Of a stretch of 64,000 nt of DNA, positions 44,131 to 52,812 are shown one piece after another (the first letter of the stretch is position 1; each line of letters begins with the position of its first letter). The position numbers were made by a program, and so were the translations under genes. This DNA is from an uncultured Bacteroides sp. (GTDB lineage: Bacteria > Bacteroidota > Bacteroidia > Bacteroidales > Bacteroidaceae): the NCBI GenBank assembly GCA_958453305.1, contig CAUDXH010000006.1, positions 1-64,000 of the forward strand, written 5' to 3'. The notes under the pieces are model-generated. The model did no database searches. It was not told the origin of the DNA and saw nothing but the letters and a program-made list of their open reading frames with translations.

Positions 44131-46146
44131 TTATTTCACTTCTTCCAGTGACATATCATCGTAGTAGATGTAGCCACCGAATTCATTAGTATCTACATTA
44201 CGGTAAGTACGCACTTCATAACGAAGTTTGACCGCATTTGCAGGAGCTGTAAATTCAATTTCCACATGCTGCCAATCAGCACTTTCCTTAGAATAATCAG
44301 TTTGCTGAAGTGTACTATTTAAATCTTTAATAGCCTGATTTCCAGCATCTACTAATGCAAACCAGTAACGAGAACTTGCTTTGGTATCATTATCTAAGAA
44401 CCAATAAGAAATTTTATATTTCTTACCTCCTGTGATGGTAACTTCCTGCTGAACTTTACTTGTCTTATTTGGCGAATCTTTTGACGCGCCAGTTTGTCTT
44501 AATGAATTGTTGCCACCATGCTTAATGCTAGTTTCCTTAGTTATTTCACCAGTATTATATGTTGTATTATCCCATGCTGTTGGCAATTTTTCAGTCCAAT
44601 CTTCAAATCCCGGATTAACCAATAAGTTTGCTCCCGGCTGTGGTTGCGGCTGAGGTTCTGGTTCCGGTTCTGGTTCCGGAGTCGGGTCTACTGTACCGCC
44701 CTTACCATCGGCTACTACTTTCACTGAATTAATCTGCCATAAAGCAGCTGCATCAGCTGTACTAACATAACGAAATGCTACCTGAACCGACTTACCTACA
44801 TAAGCTGTCAAATCAATGGTTGCTGATACGTACTTATAATCATTACCTGAGCCATAAGCAGGGATTACCACTTGTGTCCAACCGGTTGCCTCTGCACTTG
44901 CTTGAGTTCCAGCATCTGCTACCCACAAAGTCATTTCTTTACTCTTATCTGCACCATACTTGTGACAGTGTTCAAATGTCAATGTTGCCTTTTTAGCAGA
45001 AGTTAAATCTATAGATGGACTTATCAACCAACTTTCCGCAGCATGATTTACTTTATTTATATTTGCACTAGCCTTCATATACTGCGTATTATCCTTATCA
45101 AATTGTCCCCACTGCCATACATAAGTACTCCCTTCCGGCAACTTAATATCTGAAATAGTAAAGTTTCCTTGGTTCGCATCAAACGGCTCATCGAGCAACA
45201 CTTTCTCTTCACCCGGTTCAGTTCCGCCACCTTCGCCATCAAAGTTTACATCGAAGTCACCACCGGCAACTCCTACCCAGTCTTCGATAGTAGCGTTACC
45301 CACTGTTACCACCGGTTTGCCGTTGTTTACAGAAAGCTTAGCTTTGAAAGTAACATTCTTTCCAGCTTCAAATGCAGAAAGGTCGGCAATAGAATGCGTG
45401 AAAGTCTTTCCAGCCAACGTGAAGGTCAGATCCATCTTCGTCTGGTCGGTTGCAGCAGCAGTAGGCAGGATAATTGCAGTAGCCATAGCGGTATGAGCTT
45501 CCACGTTACCGATATTCATGGCAACAGCCTGTGTATTCTTACCATCGGTAGCTTTCACGGTTCCGTTAGCCAAGTCAAACTTACCTTCGGTAGCAATACC
45601 TTTCATTTCCACCTTCAAGCCTTCGAATGACTCGATGGTTTCGTCTTTGGTCATATCCAAAGTAATCTTTGACATCTTACGGACAAACTTCAGTGCAATG
45701 GTTTTTCCGTTAGCAGCCTCAACACCCTTTGTTTCGTTTGAGTACAGCAAGTCGATAGCACCCGGTTTGCTCTGATCTGCCACATTGACATCCATCACGT
45801 TTCCGCTCAACGCATTTGAGTACGGATAATACGCAATGAAATCTACTTTACCGGTTGCCGGCAAGTAAACCCCTTCGCCCGGAGCAGCCACCAGCGAGCC
45901 GTTGGTCTGTGCCAGATACTTCTTGTTGGCAGCAGTAGCCGATGCGATTTCGCTTCCGTTCGGAGTCATGAAAATACCCACTTCGTCGTTGGCATTCCAA
46001 GAGTTTCCACTTACGCGCGACTGAATAGAGGTGGTAAACACTACGCCTTCACTTCCAGTCCATTCACTGTTTTCGTCATTGTCTGTACAGCTTACTAAGG
46101 CTAAGGATGATAGCATCCCCGCGTACAATAAATTAGAAAGTTTCAT
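44131..46146 (-). CDS. fimbrillin-family lipoprotein with cleaved-adhesin and CBM-like domains
   Basis: A 671-residue surface lipoprotein (Cys20 in LALVSC). Residues about 30-290 are a fimbrillin-like domain (ANDEVGIFMTPNG; KVDFIAYYPYSN). Residues about 315-485 are a cleaved-adhesin jellyroll (AESWLISPSIDLTSAKKATL). A Pro/Glu/Gln linker (PEPEPEPEPQPQPQPG near 491-506) leads to a C-terminal jellyroll of CBM type (LLVNPGFEDWTEKLPTAWD to the end). Likely exposed on the cell surface and involved in binding. It shares the fimbrillin domain with the nuclease fusion upstream and the adhesin domain with the 39713-41098 protein. Downstream half looks more AT-rich than the upstream half. Confidence 0.82.
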   Translation of the reverse strand: MKLSNLLYAGMLSSLALVSCTDNDENSEWTGSEGVVFTTSIQSRVSGNSWNANDEVGIFMTPNGSEIASATAANKKYLAQTNGSLVAAPGEGVYLPATGKVDFIAYYPYSNALSGNVMDVNVADQSKPGAIDLLYSNETKGVEAANGKTIALKFVRKMSKITLDMTKDETIESFEGLKVEMKGIATEGKFDLANGTVKATDGKNTQAVAMNIGNVEAHTAMATAIILPTAAATDQTKMDLTFTLAGKTFTHSIADLSAFEAGKNVTFKAKLSVNNGKPVVTVGNATIEDWVGVAGGDFDVNFDGEGGGTEPGEEKVLLDEPFDANQGNFTISDIKLPEGSTYVWQWGQFDKDNTQYMKASANINKVNHAAESWLISPSIDLTSAKKATLTFEHCHKYGADKSKEMTLWVADAGTQASAEATGWTQVVIPAYGSGNDYKYVSATIDLTAYVGKSVQVAFRYVSTADAAALWQINSVKVVADGKGGTVDPTPEPEPEPEPQPQPQPGANLLVNPGFEDWTEKLPTAWDNTTYNTGEITKETSIKHGGNNSLRQTGASKDSPNKTSKVQQEVTITGGKKYKISYWFLDNDTKASSRYWFALVDAGNQAIKDLNSTLQQTDYSKESADWQHVEIEFTAPANAVKLRYEVRTYRNVDTNEFGGYIYYDDMSLEEVK

Positions 46147-46240
46147 AAGTTTGAGTTTATGGGTTTTAGTTTATAAGTTTTTTAGTTTGTGAGTTTTCGG
46201 TGACAAGGTATCAGGTGACGAGTTGACAAGGCTTTAGTTT
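46147..46240. repeat. degenerate AACTnAnA array and TTGACnAGGCTT repeat
   Basis: Next to the fimbrillin start codon (minus strand) lies a degenerate array of 8-bp-type units (AACTCACA, AACTAAAA, AACTTATA) at about 46147-46198. Beside it lie three copies of the GACAAGG/GACGAG word, with TTGACAAGGCTTTAG at 46223-46237. Related to the arrays at 53280 and 55456 and to the dispersed repeat family. Confidence 0.55.
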
Positions 46241-46270
46241 CCTCAACCTGAATTCTTTCTTACTTCCTGA

Positions 46271-47893
46271 TTACCATGCACTCTTTTGATTCTCTATTTC
46301 CTCGGTTACTCCGGGAAGTTCACAGAAGAAGTTGAAACCGGTCAGTTCTTCCAGTTCATTTACTGACATACGACCGACTTCGTAATTCCGGTCTGGATAG
46401 TCTCTATTTTCCAGCTTATAAGCAACAGTTTGGAAGTTTCCACCCGACTTCCGTGCCAAGGCCTTGAAATAATACTTAGGAACTGCAATGTTGTTTCCGC
46501 TGTTATCTTTTGTATACTTGATGTTCTTATCCGTAGGAGTGGTTGGCATTGCACCGGTTACTACATACAAGGTATCCGTTGCACTAGACCAGTCTCTTAC
46601 CGCACTTTCCAATTCCTGCCAGATACTTTGATTCATCTTTTTCCCTACCTGGGCAGTCATATTGGTATAAAGGAAAGTCTGCTGATTCATCCGTGTTCCG
46701 TTTTTATCGCGCTGACGGTCGCCACTCGGAATCTGGTGACCACGGTCATAACCATTGAGGCCTTTCTTCATTTTAGGCTGCAAAGAAGTATCAAATGATG
46801 TATCAAATCCCCAAGCTTCTGTTCTTCCTGCATTTCCATTCAAGTACCAATGACACAGCGGATAAGCCACCCAGTAAGCCATCTTCAAGTCGGTATCGTA
46901 AAGCATACTGTAGTTACGGATTTCCGTACCTGCCCAAGCACAGTTTGTATATTTTTCTCCGCTATAATGCGTGATGTATTTCAAGTTCTTATTAGCCAAG
47001 TCGGCATCCGTAATCAGAGGAGTTTCTCCCCATCTGGCATACTTAGCCTGCGGTTCCGGCGTAATCTGTCCACCCCCGCTGAAGTTGATTTTCAGATTAC
47101 AAATATACTTATTGCCCGCTTCCAGCTTATCAGAGATATTCGTTGTCACCTCGCGTTGCTGTCCGTTCAGTTTCAGCGTAATCTTCAGCTTGCCTGTGAG
47201 ATCCTGCGGAAGCAATACCGCTTCGGCTTGCGTACCTTCTGCGTTGACAAACATTTCTACCGCAGCTGTCTGATCTTCCAGTGTAATGGTTCCATTGGCA
47301 GAAAGGTCGGCATTACCCTTTACCTTCAGTGCACTCACCGTAGCCTTGATACCTTTCAGCGAAGCACCCTGCGAAGGAGTGAGGTTCAATACCAGTTTGG
47401 AGAGCAAGTGGCGGAACTGCAAATTGCCCTGCGGAGAAGTTGCATCACGATTTTCCAGGTTCACCGCCTTCATCAGGTCGAGCGCCCGCTGGTCCTGCTG
47501 GTTTGTCAGGTCAATGTCATACTGTTTGAAGTTTTCTGCGCAAGTGGTGTAAGGATAATACGCGATGAAATCCACCTTCACCCCCTCGCCTTCCGGAAAT
47601 TCCATCGGACCGTTTTTACCCACAAAGTTTCCGTTGCCCGACTTGGTAACATAAGGCACATTCGCCCTAAGCACCTCTTCCGTTTCGGCATTTTTCATGA
47701 AGACCCCGATTTCATCACCTTGCTCCCAAGATGCATCCACTACACGCGACAAGTGACTGTCGTCAATAATCGAGGTAAATACAATTTCTCGTCTGCTCTC
47801 ATCGCCAGTCAGCAACTGTTCTTCTTGCTGGCAAGACTGCAGGAATAACGGGGAAAGCATCATCCCGACTAAGAGTTTCAACCCAATTTTCAT
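46271..47893 (-). CDS. fimbrillin - DNA/RNA non-specific endonuclease fusion lipoprotein
   Basis: A 540-residue lipoprotein (Cys21 in FLQSC). Residues about 35-275 form a fimbrillin-like domain (VKVDFIAYYPYTT; LQFRHLLSKLVLNLTPSQG), closely similar to the next gene. Residues about 300-525 are a DNA/RNA non-specific endonuclease: the catalytic DRGH is at 383-386 in YDRGHQIPSGDRQ, followed by TNMTAQVGKKMNQSIWQELE, which carries the metal-binding Asn. A surface-anchored adhesin-nuclease is expected. First gene of the 47.9-to-38.6 kb minus-strand locus; the promoter is in the 344-bp gap upstream. Confidence 0.87.
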   Translation of the reverse strand: MKIGLKLLVGMMLSPLFLQSCQQEEQLLTGDESRREIVFTSIIDDSHLSRVVDASWEQGDEIGVFMKNAETEEVLRANVPYVTKSGNGNFVGKNGPMEFPEGEGVKVDFIAYYPYTTCAENFKQYDIDLTNQQDQRALDLMKAVNLENRDATSPQGNLQFRHLLSKLVLNLTPSQGASLKGIKATVSALKVKGNADLSANGTITLEDQTAAVEMFVNAEGTQAEAVLLPQDLTGKLKITLKLNGQQREVTTNISDKLEAGNKYICNLKINFSGGGQITPEPQAKYARWGETPLITDADLANKNLKYITHYSGEKYTNCAWAGTEIRNYSMLYDTDLKMAYWVAYPLCHWYLNGNAGRTEAWGFDTSFDTSLQPKMKKGLNGYDRGHQIPSGDRQRDKNGTRMNQQTFLYTNMTAQVGKKMNQSIWQELESAVRDWSSATDTLYVVTGAMPTTPTDKNIKYTKDNSGNNIAVPKYYFKALARKSGGNFQTVAYKLENRDYPDRNYEVGRMSVNELEELTGFNFFCELPGVTEEIENQKSAW

Positions 47894-48237
47894 ACGTTAA
47901 AGTTATTATTTATTATTGATTTTGTCAAAGTATTTCCAACCATCTCTTCTTTTCCCCTCTATCTTATTCTAGTTTTTTTAATAATTCTTTCACAACTTTG
48001 TGGTTAAATTAGTATTTTCCCCCGAAATAATAAAATAAATAAACCTATTTTTTCACTGTGTCCATTAAAAAGGGATGTTTACGCCGCAAAGCATTGCAAA
48101 GAGGTTACATTTTGGCAGTTTTGCTGAAAAGACAAAAAAAGTAGCCGGAGCGCTTTTATATAAGCACCCCGGCTACTTTTGTCAAAATTAATTTCTTTCT
48201 GTAAAAAAACAGATGTCTCTCTCCCATCGGGAAAGGA
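47894..48237. other. intergenic region with terminator of the CBS-domain gene
   Basis: Should hold the promoter of the nuclease-fimbrillin locus on the minus strand; a near-match ATACTTTG-type box is seen about 35 nt upstream of the ATG, but it is one base off consensus. The rest is AT-rich. The terminator at 48137-48180 belongs to the 48238-49524 gene. Confidence 0.5.
48137..48180 (-). terminator. intrinsic terminator after the CorC/CNNM-type gene
   Basis: AAAAGTAGCCGG (48137-48148) pairs with CCGGCTACTTTT (48169-48180); on the minus strand it is followed by TTTTTTTG. It lies about 60 nt past the stop codon. Confidence 0.85.
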
Positions 48238-49524
48238 TTACGCTTCGGATGGAGCCTCTACTTGTGTAACGAGTACCTTATCAATGCGGGCTCCGTCCAT
48301 ATCTGCCACTTCAAACTGGAACGTATTCCACGTTACAGACTCTCCACTCTGCGGCACGTGCTGCAGCTTATCCAATATCAAGCCGCCCACGGTGTGGTAA
48401 TCGGAGTTTTCAAACAAGTCGCGGCGGTCAAAGTAACACAGGAAGTCATAAAGCGGACATTGCCCGTCGACCAGCCATTCTTCCTTGTTCATGCGCTTGA
48501 TAATATCGGGTTCTTCACCAGCATCTTCCACTGTTCCGACCAGCCCCTCCAGAATATCGCGCAGCGTAATGATACCCATACAGGTACCGAACTCATCGCA
48601 CACCAGTGCACGGCTTATCTTCTGGGCTTTCATCTGCTCCAGTGCCTTATATACATTCATATTCTCATGAAAGTAAACCGCTTCATGCACCAGTGAAGCC
48701 AGTCGGAAATCGGGTTCATGTAAATGAAGCACCAAGTCCTTTAAATCGACTACCCCTTTTACATGGTCTAACCCACCTTCTGCCACCGGGAAAAACTCGA
48801 ACAGCTGTCCGGCAAGGGTTTCGCGCACCTTCTCGGCTGTCATATTCAAATCCAGCCAGGCTATATCGCTTTTATGCGTCATGATGGAGCCTACTTTCAA
48901 ATCGCCCAGCAAGAACACGCGCTGCACGATGTCCTGTTCCACCGGCTGCACTTCACCGTCTTCCGTTCCCTCCTGCACCATCGACTTGATTTCCTCTTCG
49001 GTTACTTTACTGTCGGAGTCTTTGATGCCCAGCAAATTGAAGATGGCAGCCGTACTCTTCGAAAGCAACCAGACAAAGGGAAGGGCGATTGTGGCAAGCA
49101 ACTTCATGGGACGCGCCATCAGCTTGGCTGTTTTCTCGGCAAGTCCCATACCTATCCGCTTGGGAACCAGTTCACCGAAAATGATGCTCAGATAAGTAAC
49201 CACTACCACGATGCTTCCCTGCGCCAAAGCCGAAGCATACTTCACCGAAACACCCCAGTCAATCATGTAACCGGTAAGTGTCACTGCTATTTTATTTCCG
49301 GAATAAATACCTGTCAAGATACCGATAAGCGTGATGCCTATCTGAACGGTAGAAAGAAAGCGGTCGGGTTCACCCGCCAGTTCCAACGCCACACGCGCTG
49401 ATTTGTTTCCTTTTTTTGCATCGGTAGAAAGCCGCGATTTACGGGCTGATATAAGTGCCACTTCCGACATGGCAAAAATACCGTTCAGCAGAATCAGCCC
49501 GATAATAATAATAACTTCGTCCAT
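48238..49524 (-). CDS. CNNM/CorC-family membrane protein with CBS domains
   Basis: A 428-residue inner-membrane protein: DUF21/CNNM transmembrane domain with about four helices (1-165, IIGLILLNGIFAMSEVALIS), a CBS pair (about 205-330, VGSIMTHKSDIAWLDL; ISRALVCDEFGTCMGIITL) and a C-terminal CorC/HlyC domain (about 345-425). These proteins are linked to magnesium or cobalt efflux; the old name haemolysin is misleading. Single gene with terminator. Confidence 0.88.
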   Translation of the reverse strand: MDEVIIIIGLILLNGIFAMSEVALISARKSRLSTDAKKGNKSARVALELAGEPDRFLSTVQIGITLIGILTGIYSGNKIAVTLTGYMIDWGVSVKYASALAQGSIVVVVTYLSIIFGELVPKRIGMGLAEKTAKLMARPMKLLATIALPFVWLLSKSTAAIFNLLGIKDSDSKVTEEEIKSMVQEGTEDGEVQPVEQDIVQRVFLLGDLKVGSIMTHKSDIAWLDLNMTAEKVRETLAGQLFEFFPVAEGGLDHVKGVVDLKDLVLHLHEPDFRLASLVHEAVYFHENMNVYKALEQMKAQKISRALVCDEFGTCMGIITLRDILEGLVGTVEDAGEEPDIIKRMNKEEWLVDGQCPLYDFLCYFDRRDLFENSDYHTVGGLILDKLQHVPQSGESVTWNTFQFEVADMDGARIDKVLVTQVEAPSEA

Positions 49525-49636
49525 TATTTTATATATATGTGTGCTGCGAAGTTAACTGAAATGCACTCAGCCTAAGAAGGCTACTGCCTATTATTAGAAT
49601 GTTTTAACAAAACAGGGAACGAGGGGACAAGGGAAC

Positions 49637-49685
49637 GAGTTGACGAGGTCTTAAAATGCTTTAGTATTTAAAACCTTGTCAACTC
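49637..49685. terminator. hairpin after the DASS-family gene, part of the dispersed repeat family
   Basis: GAGTTGACGAGGT (49637-49649) pairs with ACCTTGTCAACTC (49673-49685), with inner TTAAA/TTTAA pairing. It lies about 50 nt past the stop codon of the minus-strand permease gene. Adjacent copies of CCTTGTCAACT follow. Confidence 0.5.
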
Positions 49686-49732
49686 GTCAACTGAAACCTT
49701 GTCAACTAAAAAAAGCCTTATCAACTAAAAAA

Positions 49733-51247
49733 TCAAAGCCATCCGTTCGAGCCCAATATAACCAGCATGGTATATCCCAAGAGCAAGCCGATGAGACCCA
49801 TAACCAGTCCTACTTTCTCCATATCTTTCAGCTGAATCATACCCGTGGCATGCGCCAAGGCATTAGGCGGTGTACTGATAGGCAGCACCATGGCCAGTGA
49901 CGAACCGATAGCTACCCCAATCAATAAGGTTTCTACTCCTCCCAGTCCTGCAAGGTTTTCACGCATACTGCTTCCCGCAATGGCAAGGATAGGCACCAGC
50001 AAGGCTGCCGTGGCGGTATGTGAGATAAAGTTTGCCATAGCATAACAAATCAGCCCGGAACCCACAATCATCAAGACAGGCGACCACGTATCAAACGGAA
50101 TCGCTTCAATCATGTGCTGTGCCAAACCTGTTTCCTGCAAAGCAACTCCCAAAGCGAAACCTCCAGCCACCATCCAAAGCACACTCCAGCTGATTTCTTC
50201 CAAATCGCGCTTGGTAATGATACCCGTTACACAGAATACGGCTACCGGAATCATGGCTACCACATTCGAATTAACTCCGGTGAACTTATCGAATACCCAT
50301 AACAACACGGTAATGGCAAAAGTGATATACACCACTATGGAGCGCCAGTCTTTTTTTGCTTCTCCCTCAATGTTCAGCTGAATGGTTTTCTGCTTGAAAG
50401 GGAACAGGCGCAATAAAATAACCCAAGCGATAAACAAGATAACCAGTGTATAAGGAAGCATGAAACTCATCCATTCACCGAAACCGATGTTCAGATTCAG
50501 TCCTTCAGGATCGTTCAGGTATTTCAATGCAATGGCGTTGGGAGGTGTTCCGATGGGGGTTCCCATACCGCCCACATTGGCAGCCACGGGAATCGCCATG
50601 GCCAGTCCGATTTTTCCCTTTCCGTCGGCAGGAAGTGCCTTGAGTACAGGAGTAAGGAAAGTAAGCATCATAGCGGCTGTCGCCGTGTTGCTCAAGAACA
50701 TGGAGAATACGGCTGTTACCAGAATAAAGCCTAACAGCACGTAACGCGACTGGGTTCCGAAGGGCCGAAGCATGACGCGTGCCAACAACACATCAAGTCC
50801 GCTTTTAGTTGCAGCAATGGCGAGGATAAATCCTCCGATAAACAGCATGATGATAGGGTCGGCAAAACAGTGCATGATGGACTTGTATTTCACCATCTGT
50901 CCCAGTTCTTCGGGCGAAATGCCCTGAGTGAACAGCCACAGACTGCTGTCGGACACGGAAAGCAGCAGCAATACGACAATAAGTACGGAGGTGGTCCATG
51001 CCGGAATGGCTTCAAGCACCCACATCAGTGTGGCAAACACAAAAATAGAAATCAGTCGCTGTTCGATGACCGTCAGTCCTTCAATTCCAAACGCATCGGA
51101 AGGAAGAAACCACAACACAAGAGCAACAACAATAGCTACTGCCAACTTAATACCGCGAGCCACGGTTTGATTCTTCGCCAACCGCTTGGCTTTTTTCAAT
51201 TCATGATATGCCTCCACCAGATGGAAGCCTTGAAATATTTTATACAT
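49733..51247 (-). CDS. SLC13/DASS-family anion carrier, probable dicarboxylate transporter
   Basis: A 504-residue inner-membrane protein. It has the paired DASS signatures: LSNTATAAMMLTFLTPVLKA (about 185-205), GGMGTPIGTPPNAIALKYL (about 223-241), then SHTATAALLVPILAIAG and STPPNALAHATG (about 462-473). No TrkA-C domain, unlike the permease at 7913-9451. The SNT motifs suit sodium-coupled di- or tricarboxylate transport (INDY/VcINDY type), but the substrate is uncertain. A hairpin (GAGCCTG/CAGGCTC, 51267-51295) lies just upstream of its start. Confidence 0.87.
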   Translation of the reverse strand: MYKIFQGFHLVEAYHELKKAKRLAKNQTVARGIKLAVAIVVALVLWFLPSDAFGIEGLTVIEQRLISIFVFATLMWVLEAIPAWTTSVLIVVLLLLSVSDSSLWLFTQGISPEELGQMVKYKSIMHCFADPIIMLFIGGFILAIAATKSGLDVLLARVMLRPFGTQSRYVLLGFILVTAVFSMFLSNTATAAMMLTFLTPVLKALPADGKGKIGLAMAIPVAANVGGMGTPIGTPPNAIALKYLNDPEGLNLNIGFGEWMSFMLPYTLVILFIAWVILLRLFPFKQKTIQLNIEGEAKKDWRSIVVYITFAITVLLWVFDKFTGVNSNVVAMIPVAVFCVTGIITKRDLEEISWSVLWMVAGGFALGVALQETGLAQHMIEAIPFDTWSPVLMIVGSGLICYAMANFISHTATAALLVPILAIAGSSMRENLAGLGGVETLLIGVAIGSSLAMVLPISTPPNALAHATGMIQLKDMEKVGLVMGLIGLLLGYTMLVILGSNGWL

Positions 51248-51576
51248 AAAATTAGATTAAGATAAGAGCCTGCTTGACTTTCTTCAACAGGCTCTAAGGT
51301 TTAACAAAACGGTGCAAAAATAACCTTTTATTTGATATATAGCTAATTTAACGAAAAAAGTTTTCTCACGGTCTTCTCTAACTTGTCTATCACCATAAAA
51401 CAAATGACAAGATGACAAGGTTTCTTTCTACCCCGAAGCGATATGGCAGGAATCCGATGCGACCAGAACAGGGAAACAAGACTTGCCTGCCCTTGCCTGC
51501 TCTGTCAACTAATAAGAAAAAAGTCTTGCCAACTGATTAAAAACCTATATCTTTGCCATATAAAGATTGGAACAAC
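51248..51576. other. intergenic region: 5' hairpin, dispersed repeats and aroA promoter
   Basis: GAGCCTG (about 51268-51274) pairs with CAGGCTC (about 51289-51295) about 20 nt upstream of the minus-strand carrier gene. GACAAGATGACAAGG near 51410 and CTTGCC/CTGTCAAC words near 51482-51532 belong to the dispersed repeat group. The aroA promoter is at 51526-51555. Confidence 0.55.
51526..51555 (+). promoter_or_regulatory. consensus promoter of aroA
   Basis: TTG (51526-51528), a 19-bp spacer and TATCTTTG (51548-51555) match the Bacteroidota -33/-7 consensus. It rules out a TTG start at 51553, which lies in the -7 box, and supports ATG 51577. Confidence 0.7.
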
Positions 51577-52806
51577 ATGAAACGGATTAAACTGACTCCT
51601 CCTAAGCATATTCAAACAGAAATTGTGCTTCCTTCTTCAAAAAGCATCTGTAACCGCGCATTAATTATCAACGCACTGGCGGGAGGAAAAAACTTACCTG
51701 ATAACCTTTCCGACTGTGATGATACTCGCGTCATGCTTCAGGCACTGCAAAATATGCCTCCCACCATCGACATCATGGCGGCAGGCACGGCGATGCGTTT
51801 TCTCACTGCGTACCTGTCGATTACAGAAGGAACGCATGTCATTACCGGAACGGCACGGATGCAACAGCGTCCGATAAGTGTGCTGGTAAATGCCTTGCGC
51901 TCGCTGGGCGCACAGATTGATTATGTGGGAAACGAAGGATATCCACCGCTGCAGATTACCGGAAAAAAACTGAAGGGGGGCAAGGCTTCTCTGCCGGGAA
52001 ATGTCAGCTCACAGTATATTTCGGCTCTGCTGATGATTGCTCCGATGCTGGAAGAGGGATTGGTGCTTTCTTTGACTGGTGAGGTGATTTCACGTCCGTA
52101 TATCGACCTGACGCTTCAGCTGATGAAGGAGTTCGGCGCAAAGGCTGAATGGAAAGGAGAAAACTGCCTGAAGGTGGCTCCGCAACCTTATAATTCCATT
52201 CACTATGTTATTGAGAGCGACTGGAGTGCTGCTTCTTACTGGTATGAAATGGCGGCATTGAGTGAGGAGGCAGTGATTGCATTGCCCGGACTGTACAGAA
52301 ACAGTTTTCAGGGGGATGCTAAGGTGGCGGACTTGTTCCGTAAACTGGGGGTGGATACTTGCTATCAAGATAATCAGGTTTTACTGACCAAGAACGGGCA
52401 CCGATGCCAACGGATGGAATATGATTTTATCAATCAGCCTGACCTTGCACAGACGTTTGTGGTGACTTGTGCCTTGCTGGATATTCCTTTCCGGTTCTCG
52501 GGACTGCAAAGCTTGAAAATCAAGGAAACCGACCGCATGGCGGCTTTGATAGCGGAAATGAAAAAGTTAGGATATGTTTTGACGGAAACCGACGGCTCTG
52601 TTCTTTCATGGGACGGGACACGCTGCAAGGCGGAGGCGACACCTGCCATCGATACGTATGAAGACCATCGGATGGCTATGGCATTTGCTCCTGCTGCTCT
52701 CTGCCTGAAGGAGCTGGTTATCAATGAGCCTCAGGTGGTATCTAAATCCTATCCTCATTACTGGGAAAATTTATCAACTGCCGGATTTGGCATTATGGAA
52801 ATATAA
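51577..52806 (+). CDS. aroA: 3-phosphoshikimate 1-carboxyvinyltransferase (EPSP synthase)
   Basis: Transfers the enolpyruvyl group of PEP to shikimate 3-phosphate. The 409-residue protein has the two-domain EPSP fold: LPSSKSICNRALIINALAGG near 16-35, GTAMRFLTAYL near 79-89 (PEP site, the usual GNxGT shortened to AAGTAMR), and ETDRMAALIAEMKKLG near 318-333 and EDHRMAMAFA near 370. ATG 51577 was chosen because an upstream frame extension begins inside the promoter. The next gene starts 6 nt after its stop. Confidence 0.94.
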   Translation: MKRIKLTPPKHIQTEIVLPSSKSICNRALIINALAGGKNLPDNLSDCDDTRVMLQALQNMPPTIDIMAAGTAMRFLTAYLSITEGTHVITGTARMQQRPISVLVNALRSLGAQIDYVGNEGYPPLQITGKKLKGGKASLPGNVSSQYISALLMIAPMLEEGLVLSLTGEVISRPYIDLTLQLMKEFGAKAEWKGENCLKVAPQPYNSIHYVIESDWSAASYWYEMAALSEEAVIALPGLYRNSFQGDAKVADLFRKLGVDTCYQDNQVLLTKNGHRCQRMEYDFINQPDLAQTFVVTCALLDIPFRFSGLQSLKIKETDRMAALIAEMKKLGYVLTETDGSVLSWDGTRCKAEATPAIDTYEDHRMAMAFAPAALCLKELVINEPQVVSKSYPHYWENLSTAGFGIMEI

Positions 52807-52812
52807 AGAATT

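Noticed and set aside
46850..47848. 332-codon plus-strand frame
   Set aside because: Antisense to the fimbrillin-nuclease gene, whose domains and DRGH motif are clear; the plus-strand product has no sensible features.
51553..51576. TTG start for aroA
   Set aside because: It lies inside the -7 promoter box; the ATG at 51577 is the first codon downstream of a plausible transcription start.
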